Shown here piece after piece: positions 45,690-54,900 of a DNA stretch of 64,000 bases. Every line of letters begins with the position of its first letter. Within the stretch, counting starts at the first letter, position 1. The stretch is from Duganella dendranthematis (GTDB taxonomy: Bacteria > Pseudomonadota > Gammaproteobacteria > Burkholderiales > Burkholderiaceae_D), in the NCBI RefSeq assembly GCF_012849375.1, contig NZ_CP051684.1:1364001-1428000 (forward strand). Reading direction: 5' to 3'. The notes below the pieces were generated by a model. It did not search any database and was not told the origin of the DNA. It was given only the letters and a program-made list of their open reading frames with translations. Made by a program: the position numbers and the translations under genes.

Positions 45690-45698
45690 ACGTCCGAT

Positions 45699-46448
45699 TT
45701 ACGGGGTGGCGGCCGGCACGCCGAGCGCTACAGCCACCGCCTGCTGCGCGGCTTCCGCCAGATCGCGACGATGCGCGCCGGCCGTGTCCAGCGCCGGCAG
45801 AATCGCCAGCTGCGCCTGCACCGGCGGCCCGTTGAGAATCAGCGCGATGCTCTCGGCAAAACTGGTCTCGCCGATGAAGTCCACCGACGGATGGCTACCG
45901 CCGCTGCCATCCCGATAGGTCAGCGCAAACGGCTGCACCGGCACTTGCGCGTCGATGGCCGCCTCAAACAGATTGGCGTGGAACGGCAGCAAACTGCCCT
46001 GCGCCGAGGTCGTCCCTTCCGGGAAAAACGCCACCCGCTCGCCGTTCTGCAAACTGGTCACTAGCCCTTTGAAGATATGCCGCAGATCGCGCCGGTTGCC
46101 GCGCGAGATGAACACCGTGCCGGCCTTCTCCGCCAGCCACCCGGCCAGCGGCCACGAGCGGATCTCCGCCTTGGCCACGAAATGGCTGGGGTACAGGCTG
46201 TGCACCACAAAAATATCCAGCCACGAGACGTGGTTGGCGACCACCATGGCGCGCTCCAGCACCGGCACGCTGCCCGGCGCCAGCGACACCGTCACATTGC
46301 ACATTTTCAGCAAGCGCGTGGACCAGCGCCGGATATGCGCATTGCGCTGCTCCTGGCCGATCCACGGAAACACCGTGGCACAGATCGCCATACCCTTGAA
46401 CACGTGCAGCAGCACCCGCACCAGGCGGAATATCGTCGACAGTTTCAT
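45699..46448 (-). CDS. Lysophospholipid acyltransferase (PlsC family)
   Basis: A 249-residue membrane-bound acyltransferase with motif I NHVSWLDIF (HX4D), motif III FPEGTTSAQGSLLPFHANLF and the later segment VPVQPFALTYRDGSG. It is the family that acylates lysophosphatidic acid or other lysolipids (including OlsA-like enzymes for ornithine lipids); the specific substrate is not determined. It begins 9 bases after pyrC', an arrangement common in related betaproteobacteria as I recall. Distinct from the HX4E paralogue at 34308-35048. Confidence 0.9.
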   Translation of the reverse strand: MKLSTIFRLVRVLLHVFKGMAICATVFPWIGQEQRNAHIRRWSTRLLKMCNVTVSLAPGSVPVLERAMVVANHVSWLDIFVVHSLYPSHFVAKAEIRSWPLAGWLAEKAGTVFISRGNRRDLRHIFKGLVTSLQNGERVAFFPEGTTSAQGSLLPFHANLFEAAIDAQVPVQPFALTYRDGSGGSHPSVDFIGETSFAESIALILNGPPVQAQLAILPALDTAGAHRRDLAEAAQQAVAVALGVPAATP

Positions 46449-46457
46449 GCAGCGCGA

Positions 46458-47780
46458 TCAGCGTTGATATGCAACGTGGCCGGCCACGATGGTGGTTTGG
46501 ACTTGTCCCGACAGGTTGTAACCCAGGAACGGCGTATGTTTGCCCTGGCTGGCCAGCGCCGACGCCTCCACCGTCCAATGCGCACCGGCATCGAACAGCA
46601 CCACGTCCGCCACCGCGCCGACCGACAGCGTGCCGGCGTCCAGCCCCGCCACCCGCGCCGCTTCCGACGTAATGCGCGATAAGGCGCGCGACAGCGCACT
46701 GTGGTCGCCGGTGTCCTGTTTCGAGGCGTAATCGTCGGCCCATTTCAGTGTCAGCGACAGCAGCAACTCCAGCCCGGTCGCGCCCGGCGAGGCTTCGCCG
46801 AACGGCAGCAGCTTCTCGTCGTCATCGACCGGCGTGTGGTCCGAGCACAGCGCATCGACCGTGCCGTCCAGCAGGCCGAGGCGGATCGCATCGCGGTCGC
46901 GCTGGCTGCGGAATGGCGGGTCCATGCGTGCATTCGAATCGAAAAAGCCGATGTCGGCATCGGTCATGTGAATGTGGTGGGCGCCAACGTCGCAGGTCAC
47001 CGGCAGGCCTTCGGCCTTGGCCTTGCGGATCAGTTCCAGGCTGGCGGCGGCCGAAATGCGGCACAGGTGCACGCGCGCGCCGGTGGCGCGCATCAGCTCG
47101 AAGATGGTGTGCAGCGCGATGGTTTCCGACATCACCGGCACGCCCGACAGGCCCAGGCGCGAGGCCAGCGGACCGGAAGCGGCCACGCCGCCACGGCCGA
47201 GGTGCGCATCCTGCGGACGCAGCCACACGGTGTAGCCGAAGGTCTTGGCGTACTGCATGGCGCGCAGCAGCACGTTGGTGTCTTCGATGGGCTGCTCGGC
47301 GTGCGAGAAGCCGATGCAGCCGGAGGCGGTCAGCGCCGACATCTCGGTCAGCGACTCGCCTTTCAGGCCCATGGTCAGCGCACCCAACGGATGCACGTGC
47401 GCCTGGTTCAGCTTGTGCGCGCGGTGCTTCAGCATCTCCACCAGGCCCGGCTCGTCCAGCACCGGATCGGTGTCCGGCGGGCACACCAGCGAGGTGACGC
47501 CGCCTTGCATGGCGGCCTGCATTTCCGATTCCAGCGTGGCCTTGTATTCAAAGCCCGGTTCGCGCAGGCGCGCCGACAGGTCGACGAAGCCAGGCGAGAC
47601 GATCAGGCCGGTGGCGTCGATGGTCTGGTCGACCGTAAAGCCGGCCGCGATTTCGGCCGGAAGCGCACCGATGGTCAGCACCTTGCCGTCGGCCAGGTAA
47701 AGGTCATGAATGCCGTCGATGCCGTTGGCGGGATCGATCAGGCGGCCGTTTTTAATGTGGATAGTTTTCGTCACGTTCAT
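46458..47780 (-). CDS. Dihydroorotase-like protein PyrC' (probably non-catalytic)
   Basis: A 440-residue dihydroorotase homologue encoded directly after pyrB with a 4-base overlap. The metal-binding HxH of active dihydroorotases (normally DxHxHxREPG) is replaced: here [12 protein letters not shown], with Ser69 and Arg71 in place of the two His. Downstream features such as [12 protein letters not shown] remain. This is the hallmark of the PyrC' (PyrX) subunits which, as in Pseudomonas, lack activity and stabilise the aspartate carbamoyltransferase dodecamer. Thus a separate active pyrC should exist elsewhere in the genome. Length is typical for this class. Confidence 0.92.
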   Translation of the reverse strand: MNVTKTIHIKNGRLIDPANGIDGIHDLYLADGKVLTIGALPAEIAAGFTVDQTIDATGLIVSPGFVDLSARLREPGFEYKATLESEMQAAMQGGVTSLVCPPDTDPVLDEPGLVEMLKHRAHKLNQAHVHPLGALTMGLKGESLTEMSALTASGCIGFSHAEQPIEDTNVLLRAMQYAKTFGYTVWLRPQDAHLGRGGVAASGPLASRLGLSGVPVMSETIALHTIFELMRATGARVHLCRISAAASLELIRKAKAEGLPVTCDVGAHHIHMTDADIGFFDSNARMDPPFRSQRDRDAIRLGLLDGTVDALCSDHTPVDDDEKLLPFGEASPGATGLELLLSLTLKWADDYASKQDTGDHSALSRALSRITSEAARVAGLDAGTLSVGAVADVVLFDAGAHWTVEASALASQGKHTPFLGYNLSGQVQTTIVAGHVAYQR

Positions 47781-48742
47781 GCTTGCGTTCCTGCTACGAT
47801 GCTCATCACCGCCATACGTACTGCGATACCAAACGTCACCTGCGGCAGGATCACTGCCTGCGCGCCATCGGCCACGGCGGAATCGATTTCCACGCCGCGG
47901 TTCATCGGCCCCGGGTGCATGACGATGGCGTCCGGCTTGGCCAGCGCCAGCCGCTCCGGCGTCAGGCCGTAGTTGGAGAAATATTCGCCGGCCGACGGCA
48001 GCAGCGCGCCGCTCATGCGTTCATTTTGCAGACGCAGCATGATGATCACGTCGACGTCCTTCAGGCCTTCATCCATATTGGTGAAGGTGCGCACGCCCAT
48101 CTGCTCCAGTCCGCCCGGCAGCAAGGTGTGCGGGCCGATGGCGCGCACTTCCGGCACGCCCAGCGTGGTCAGCGCGTGGATGTCCGAACGGGCCACGCGG
48201 CTGTGCAGAATGTCGCCGACAATCGCCACCCGCAGGTTGGTGAAGTCTTTCTTGTAGTGGCGGATGGTGTACATGTCCAGCAGGCCCTGGGTCGGGTGCG
48301 CATGACGGCCATCGCCGGCGTTGACCACGTGCACGTGGTTCTGCCTGGTTTCCATCAGGTGCTTGGCGATCAGGTACGGCGCGCCGGACTGCGCGTGGCG
48401 CACCACGAACATGTCGGCGTGCATCGCCGCCAGGTTGTCGATGGTGTCCAGCAGCGATTCACCCTTGCTGGCCGACGAGGCTTGGATGTTCAGGTTGATG
48501 ACGTCGGCCGACAGGCGCTTGGCGGCGATTTCAAACGTCGTGCGGGTGCGGGTCGAGTTCTCGAAGAACAGGTTGAACACCGATTTGCCGCGCATCAGCG
48601 GCACTTTTTTCACGTCGCGGTCGGAGATGCCGACGAAGGACGAGGCGGTGTCCAGGATGTGATTGAGGATGCTCTTGGGCAGGCCCTCGATCGACAGCAA
48701 GTGCTGCAACTCGCCGTGTTTGTTCAGTTGCGGATTCAACAT
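47777..48742 (-). CDS. pyrB: Aspartate carbamoyltransferase catalytic subunit
   Basis: PyrB condenses carbamoyl phosphate and aspartate in the committed step of pyrimidine synthesis. The 321-residue protein has the carbamoyl phosphate motif [18 protein letters not shown], the loop [12 protein letters not shown] and [12 protein letters not shown]. No pyrI gene follows; instead the PyrC' subunit does, pointing to the PyrB-PyrC' holoenzyme class. The gene lies 17 bases after pyrR, so PyrR could control it at the RNA level, but no attenuator is visible in that 17-base gap. Confidence 0.97.
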   Translation of the reverse strand: MLNPQLNKHGELQHLLSIEGLPKSILNHILDTASSFVGISDRDVKKVPLMRGKSVFNLFFENSTRTRTTFEIAAKRLSADVINLNIQASSASKGESLLDTIDNLAAMHADMFVVRHAQSGAPYLIAKHLMETRQNHVHVVNAGDGRHAHPTQGLLDMYTIRHYKKDFTNLRVAIVGDILHSRVARSDIHALTTLGVPEVRAIGPHTLLPGGLEQMGVRTFTNMDEGLKDVDVIIMLRLQNERMSGALLPSAGEYFSNYGLTPERLALAKPDAIVMHPGPMNRGVEIDSAVADGAQAVILPQVTFGIAVRMAVMSIVAGTQA

Positions 48743-48759
48743 AGGTGGGATCTAAGCGG

Positions 48760-49269
48760 TTATTCAATGGTTAGCGTGAATTTGTCATCATCGGCGCGCT
48801 TCAGGACCAGCGCCTGGCCGGCCGGCACCGCCACCTTGGCGGCGACGAAATCGGCGGCCACCGGCAGCTGGCGTTCGCCGCGGTCGACCAGCGCCGCCAG
48901 CATGATGCGCGCCGGGCGGCCGTAGTCGAACAGCTCGTTGATGGCGGCGCGCGTGGTGCGACCGGTGTACAGCACGTCATCGACCAGCAGGATGTTGGCG
49001 GCGGCTACGTCGAAGGTGATGTTGGTCGGCTTGACGTCGGCCGGCAGGCCCTTCTTGGCGTAATCGTCGCGGTAGAAGGACACGTCCAGCACGCCGCAGC
49101 GCGCCGACAGGCCTAGGTCGGCCGCCAGGCGTTCGGCGATCCAGGCGCCGCCGGAATGGATGCCGACAATGGCAACGTCCGGCACGCCGGCCAGGCCGGC
49201 TTTCACATCAGCCAGCAGCGTCGCGTACAGCGCTTCGGCATCGAGTTGGTGGGGATTGAGGGTAGACAT
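48760..49269 (-). CDS. pyrR: PyrR bifunctional uracil phosphoribosyltransferase / regulator
   Basis: A 169-residue PRT-fold protein with the PRPP loop ILLVDDVLYTGRTTRAA. PyrR of Bacillus attenuates pyr mRNA and has uracil phosphoribosyltransferase activity; in Gram-negatives its regulatory role is less clear. Upstream of pyrB, it is the natural candidate for pyrimidine control. The ATG at 49269 is preferred over a GTG two codons upstream. The gene follows ruvX by 2 bases. Confidence 0.94.
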   Translation of the reverse strand: MSTLNPHQLDAEALYATLLADVKAGLAGVPDVAIVGIHSGGAWIAERLAADLGLSARCGVLDVSFYRDDYAKKGLPADVKPTNITFDVAAANILLVDDVLYTGRTTRAAINELFDYGRPARIMLAALVDRGERQLPVAADFVAAKVAVPAGQALVLKRADDDKFTLTIE

Positions 49270-49271
49270 GG

Positions 49272-49661
49272 TCACAGGGTATCGAAGTATTGTTGCAGAA
49301 TGATGGCGGCGGCGCGGTCGTCGATGACCTCGCCGCGCTTGGCCGAGATGACGGCCGAGGAATAACGCTCGTCGACCAGCTCCACCGGCAGGCTGAAGCG
49401 GCCGTGCAATTGATTGGCAAACCGGCGCGCGCGCGCCGTCATCTCGTGTTCATTGCCGTCCGGGTGCATCGGCAGGCCGACCACCAGCAGGGCCGGCTTC
49501 CACTCGTCCAGCAGTTTCTGGATGTCGGCGAAGCGCTTGGCGTTGTCGATGGCGCTGATGACTTTGAGCGGCTCGGCCTGGCGCAGCATGGTGTTCCCCA
49601 TGGCCACGCCGATTCTTTTCACGCCGAAGTCGAAAGCAAAGATGGTGTCGATACTGCTCAT
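49272..49661 (-). CDS. ruvX: Putative Holliday junction resolvase / pre-16S rRNA nuclease RuvX (YqgF)
   Basis: A 129-residue RNase H-fold nuclease with AFDFGVKRIGVAMGN (first acidic residue Asp11), LVVGLPMHPDGNEHEMT and LVDERYSSAVIS. YqgF-type proteins process the 5' end of 16S rRNA and have been proposed as Holliday junction resolvases. Length is normal. The gene immediately follows yqgE (TAAATG) and leads into pyrR, a conserved betaproteobacterial order. Confidence 0.95.
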   Translation of the reverse strand: MSSIDTIFAFDFGVKRIGVAMGNTMLRQAEPLKVISAIDNAKRFADIQKLLDEWKPALLVVGLPMHPDGNEHEMTARARRFANQLHGRFSLPVELVDERYSSAVISAKRGEVIDDRAAAIILQQYFDTL

Positions 49662-50306
49662 TTAGGCGTGACCCGCCTCGGAGGTCAGCATCAACGGATC
49701 GATGCCCAGTAGGCGCATGGCCGCCGTGTAGCGCTCCTCGATCGGCATATTGAACAGGATCTCGGGATCGGCGCCAACCGTCAGCCAGCCGTTGCGGCCG
49801 ATTTCGTCTTCCAGCTGGCCCGGGCTCCAGCCCGAGTAGCCGATCGACACCAGCATGCGCGGCGGACCTTCGCCGGCGGCCACCGCCTCCAGCACGTCGA
49901 TCGAGGTGGTAAAGGCGATTTCGTCGGTCACCGTCAGCGATGACGAATAGCGGTGACCGGGCGTGTGCAGCACGAAACCGCGGTCGTCCTGCACCGGGCC
50001 GCCGAACATGATCGGCTCGTCGTCGTGGCCTTCCAGGCCGGACTCCACTTTCAGCTCGATGCGCTCGAACAGCGTGTGCATGGTCATGTCGGTAGGCTTG
50101 TTGATCACGACGCCGAGCACGCCGTTTTCATTGTGTTCACAAACATACACGACGGCGCCGCCGAAGACTGGATCTTGCATCGACGGCATTGCTATTAGGA
50201 AATGATTAGCCAGATTCAGCGCGTTGCTTGCGACGCCGACCGACTCGCCGGCTTCATGCGACATGCCGGGGACAGGTAGAGTTGTGCCAATTTTGCTCTT
50301 CTTCAT
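49662..50306 (-). CDS. YqgE/AlgH family protein
   Basis: A 214-residue protein of the UPF0301 family. Visible are LANHFLIAMPSMQDPVFGGAVVYVCEHN, GVVINKPTD, FGGPVQDDRGFVLHT and YSGWSPGQLEDEI. The family member AlgH influences alginate in Pseudomonas, but its molecular activity is unknown. It is the first gene of the minus-strand yqgE-ruvX-pyrR-pyrB-pyrC'-plsC string and divergent from phrB. The first about 30 residues (to ALNLANHF) vary, and an internal start is possible. Confidence 0.9.
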   Translation of the reverse strand: MKKSKIGTTLPVPGMSHEAGESVGVASNALNLANHFLIAMPSMQDPVFGGAVVYVCEHNENGVLGVVINKPTDMTMHTLFERIELKVESGLEGHDDEPIMFGGPVQDDRGFVLHTPGHRYSSSLTVTDEIAFTTSIDVLEAVAAGEGPPRMLVSIGYSGWSPGQLEDEIGRNGWLTVGADPEILFNMPIEERYTAAMRLLGIDPLMLTSEAGHA

Positions 50307-50459
50307 ACAAGTTGCTCTCTCTGCTGGGTGCGTGTGCTTTCTGTGCTGCTGACAATTACTGTAGTATTCGCGCGGCTAGCAACTATGTTTACCCTGTAGT
50401 TTACACTGAATTGCGTGGACGACCATGATTGCGTCTACCACAATATTGATACAGACCGA

Positions 50460-51899
50460 ATGAAACTGACTTCCTCCCTCGTATGGCTGCGCCGCGATTT
50501 GCGGGTTTTCGACCATGTCGCCCTGCAGCAGGCGCTGCTAGGCAGCGAAAAAGTGTATTGCGTTTTTGTCTACGACACCACGATCCTGGACAGCCTGCCG
50601 CGCCGCGACCGCCGGGTCGACTTCATCCACGCCAGCATTGCCGAAGTGGCGGCCGAACTGGCGCAACTGGGCGGCCATCTGATCGTGCGGCATGGCGATC
50701 CGGTCGCCGAGATCCCGGCGCTGGCCGCCGAACTGGGCGTGCAGGCGGTGTTTTGCAATCACGATTATGAACCGCAAGCGATCGAACGTGACGCCACGGT
50801 GGCGGCGACCCTGGAAGCGACCGGACGCAAGTTTTTCAGCTACAAGGATCAGGTGATCTTTGAGTGCAGCGAAGTGCTGTCGCAGACCGGCGGCGTGTTC
50901 TCGGTGTTCACGCCATACAAGAATGCATGGCTGAAAAAGCTGGCGGCCGATCCGTCGGTGCTGGCGCCGTACAACATCGAGCCGCATGCCGCGCGCCTGG
51001 CGCCGCCGCCCTCGCCTGCACCGGCTTTGCCGACCCTGGCCGAACTGGGTTTCGAGCCGAGCAACCTGGCCGAGCTGAAGATCCCGACCGGCATGTCCGG
51101 CGCGGCGCAGCTGTTTGAGGACTTCCTGCCGCGCATGGCCGACTACAACGTCGCCCGCGATTTCCCGGCGGTGAAGGGACCGTCGTATCTGTCGGTGCAC
51201 TTCCGCTTCGGCACGCTGTCGGTGCGACACCTGGTGCGCACGGTGCTGGACTTGCAGGAACGCGGCGCCGGCGGCGAAGGCGCAGCCGTCTGGCTGTCGG
51301 AACTGATCTGGCGCGAGTTCTACGCCATGATCCTGTATCACAATCCGCACGTGGTGGGCGGCGCCTACAAGCCGGCCTATGACGCGATTGAATGGGAGAC
51401 CGGGCCGGAAGCCGACGAACTGTTCGCAGCCTGGTGCGAAGGCCGCACCGGCTATCCGCTGGTGGATGCGGCCATGCTGCAACTGAACCAGACCGGCTGG
51501 ATGCACAACCGCCTGCGCATGGTGACGGCGTGCTTCCTGATCAAGGATTTGGGCATAGACTGGCGGCGCGGCGAGGCTTATTTCGCGCAGCACCTGAACG
51601 ACTTCGATCTGGCCTCCAACAACGGCGGCTGGCAATGGGCCTCGTCGTCCGGCTGCGACGCGCAGCCCTACTTCCGCATCTTCAATCCGGTGATGCAGTC
51701 GCAGAAATTTGACGCGCAAGGAAAATTCATCCGCCGCTATCTGCCGCAACTGAAAGAGCTGAGCGACAAGGAAATCCACGCGCCATGGCTGGCGCCGCGC
51801 ATGCTGGCGCCGGGCTATCCAGCGCCAGTGGTGATGCACGACGAAGCGCGCAAGCTGACGCTGGAACGCTACGAAGTAGTCAAGAAAACCCCAACCTAA
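50460..51899 (+). CDS. phrB: Deoxyribodipyrimidine photolyase
   Basis: A 479-residue class I CPD photolyase that repairs UV dimers using blue light. The N-terminal antenna domain begins SSLVWLRRDLRVFDH; the FAD domain has FRFGTLSVRH, the region WLSELIWREFYAMIL, GYPLVDAAMLQLNQTGWMHNRLRM and NDFDLASNNGGWQWASSSGCDAQPYFRIFNP. The tryptophan-rich substrate and electron-transfer residues are retained. The ATG at 50460 is preferred over one at 50415 because MKLTSSLVWLRRD is the conserved opening. Immediately after the stop comes a GGGGTCTGACCCC palindrome. The 153 bases upstream hold divergent promoters. Confidence 0.96.
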   Translation: MKLTSSLVWLRRDLRVFDHVALQQALLGSEKVYCVFVYDTTILDSLPRRDRRVDFIHASIAEVAAELAQLGGHLIVRHGDPVAEIPALAAELGVQAVFCNHDYEPQAIERDATVAATLEATGRKFFSYKDQVIFECSEVLSQTGGVFSVFTPYKNAWLKKLAADPSVLAPYNIEPHAARLAPPPSPAPALPTLAELGFEPSNLAELKIPTGMSGAAQLFEDFLPRMADYNVARDFPAVKGPSYLSVHFRFGTLSVRHLVRTVLDLQERGAGGEGAAVWLSELIWREFYAMILYHNPHVVGGAYKPAYDAIEWETGPEADELFAAWCEGRTGYPLVDAAMLQLNQTGWMHNRLRMVTACFLIKDLGIDWRRGEAYFAQHLNDFDLASNNGGWQWASSSGCDAQPYFRIFNPVMQSQKFDAQGKFIRRYLPQLKELSDKEIHAPWLAPRMLAPGYPAPVVMHDEARKLTLERYEVVKKTPT

Positions 51900-51929
51900 G
51901 GGGTCTGACCCCGGACGGGGTCAGACCCC
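51900..51929. repeat. GGGGTCTGACCCC palindrome, second copy
   Basis: Arms GGGGTCTGACCCCG and CGGGGTCAGACCCC around a central GA: 14-base perfect arms. It starts one base after the phrB stop and lies before the end of the convergent chpA gene. It differs from the 45660 copy only in the centre (GA for TA). Position favours bidirectional termination. Confidence 0.9.
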
Positions 51930-51970
51930 GCGCCGCAGCGGTGTGCGGGGTACAACAGTCGCGCCAGCCG

Positions 51971-54900
51971 CTACTGCGCGATCAAGCCGCCAATCGCCTC
52001 CAGCAGCACCGCTTCCTGATACGGCTTGCCGAAGTAGGCGTTCACGCCCAGTTCCAGCGCCACGTTGCGGTGCTTGTCGGCGCTGCGCGAGGTGATCATG
52101 ATGATCGGGATATTTTTGGTGCGCTCGTCGCCGCGCACATTGCGCGTCAGGTCGAAACCGTCCATGCGCGGCATCTCGATATCGACCAGCATCAGGTCCG
52201 GCGTCGACTCCTGCAACTGCTCCAGCGCGTCCACGCCATCCTTGGCCAGCAGCACGCGATAGCCTTCGCGCTCCAGCAGGCGCTGGGTCACGCGGCGCAC
52301 GGTCAGCGAATCGTCCACCACCATGATGCTGCGGCCCAGCGCCGGCAGCACCGCCGGACTTTCAGCCGCCGCCTGCGCATACTCCAGCCGCGCTTCCGGG
52401 TGATGCGCCAGATGCTGCGCCAGCGCCACCGGATTCAGGATCAGCACAATGTCGCCGGTGCCCAGCACCGTGGCGCCGGCAATCCCCACCATGCGTGCCA
52501 ACTGCGGTCCGATATTCTTGATCACCACTTCACGGTTGCCCAGCACCTCATCCACCTGCAAGGCCAGACGCTCGTTGCCGTTCTTGAGCATCATCACCGG
52601 CGATGAACGCTGTACCGGCGGCTGCGCGCTGTCGCCCAGCAGCGTAGGCAGATACTGCATGCCGTTCTCGCGCGCCTCGGCCAGTGCCGCATCCTTCATC
52701 TGCAGTACCTGTTCGACCAGAATCGCCGGCAGCGCGTAGGTCTTGCCGCCGGCGGCCAGCAGCACCACCTGGGTGACGGCCAGCGTCAATGGCAGGCGGA
52801 TGGTGAAGCGCGTGCCCTTGCCCGGCTCCGACAGCATGTCCACGCGGCCGCCCAGGGCCTGCGCCTCCGACTGCACCACGTCCATGCCGACGCCGCGTCC
52901 AGACAACTCGGTCAGCGTGTCGGCGGTGGAGAAGCCAGGTTCGAAAATCAGGTCGGCGATTTGCGCGTCGGAGGCGGCGTCTTCTTCCGCCAGCAGGCCG
53001 GTGCTGATCGCCTTGGCCTTGATGCGCTCCAGATCGAGACCGCCGCCATCGTCGCTGAATTCGATGACGATCTCATTGCCTTCCTGCGCCACCTGCACCA
53101 GCAGTTCGCCGGTTTCGTTCTTGCCGGCTGCAGTGCGGGCTTCGCGCGTTTCCACGCCGTGGGCGATGGCGTTGCGCAGCAGGTGTTCAAACGGCGCGGC
53201 CATGCGTTCCAGCACACTGCGGTCCAGTTCCACGCTGCTGCCGCGGATATCCAGGTTGACGCGCTTATCGACGTCCTTGGCGCTCTGGCGGGCGACGCGG
53301 AACAAGCGCTCCGAGATGCTGGCGAAAGGCACCATGCGCACGCGCATCAGGTCACGTTGCAGGTCGCGCGTCAGGCGGGCCTGCTGCGCCAGGTCGTTGT
53401 GGGCGTTGTCGACGCTGCGGGTGAGGCTTTCGTGGAAGCTGGCGACGTCGTTGACACTTTCGGCCATCATGCGCGTGAGTTCTTGCAGGCGCGTGAAACG
53501 GTCGAATTCGAGCGGGTCGAATTCGCGGTCGCTGGAGACGGCCATGCGCGAGGCGATTTGCGATTCGGCCTGCATTTCGACTTCGCGCAACTGGCGGCGC
53601 AGGCGGGCCAGATTGTCGGAGAAGTCGGTCAGCGAGGTGCGCAGGGTGTCTACTTCGTTTTCCAGACGGGAGCGGGAGATCGACACTTCGCCGGCCTGGT
53701 TGACCAGGCGGTCGAGGATGTCGGCGCGCACGCGGACCAGTGGCGATTTGACGCCGGCTTGGGCTTCATCGGCAGGATGGGTGATGGCCGGCGCTGTCGA
53801 TTGTGGAGCTTCGCCGGACGGCATGGCTGAAGCACCGCCGGCTGCGCTGTCGCCTTGATGCGCGGCTACAGCCTCGCCATCCGCCAGCGCGTCGACATTG
53901 TCTGCCAAACCGGCTTGCAATGCCTGAGGATTTTGCAATTGCTCGAACAGCAGCAGCGCGTGATCGTAGTGCGCCAGCAGTTCATCGAAGGCTTGCGGCG
54001 TGGCGGAGCCGGCGTGCACCATGTTTTCAATGTGCGTTTCGATCTCGTGGCAATGCTGGCCGAGACGCATCGCGCCGGCCATGCGCGCGCTGCCTTTGAC
54101 GGTATGCAGGAGACGCAGCAGGCTTTGGGCTTGCGCGGTGTCGGCGGGATGGTGCTGCCAGGTGCGCAGCGCTTCGCCGACTTGCGGCAGCAGATCCGCA
54201 CCTTCTTCCAGAAAGACCGGCAGCAGATCGGCGTCCAGTTCATCATTGAAGATGGCGGGAGCGACAGCCAGGATTTCCGGCGCAGCAGGCGCCAGCGCGA
54301 TAACTTCAGCATCCGGTTCGGCGACGGGCGGCTCGACAGGCGTGGCGTCCTGCTCAGATGGAGCCTCGGCGACGGGCGGTTGAACGGACTCCGGCTCGGT
54401 GGCGGCTGGCGCGGGCGCTAGCTCGGCGGCGAGCGGCACGTCAGGCTCTCGCTCCGACAGCGGCTCGGCGGCAAGCGGTGCGTCGAAGTCTGGCTCCGGC
54501 TCCGGCTCCGGCTCTGGCTCCGGTTCGGTGGCGGGTGGCGCGGGTTCTGGCGGCGGTACGGGTGCGATTGGCTCGGCGATCTGTAGCGGCGGATCGGCGA
54601 AAGCATCGTCAAAGGCAGCGTTGAACAGATCATCAATGCCGTCATCAACATGCACTTCCGGCTTTTTCTTCAACGGCGGCGCAACCGGCGCTTCAGACTC
54701 CGGCACCGTTCCGCTGATCGCGTTGTAAGTCTCGCGGAACAACTGGTCCAGTGCCGACTCCTGCGCCACCGGCGGCGCATTGATGCCATCCATGGTCTCG
54801 GACACCAGATCATCCAGTCGCGCTTCGATTTCATTGCTGGCCGCAGGTGGCGTCGCCGCCAGCTCTTCACGCAATCCCTGCAAAGCGCCGATCAACTCCG

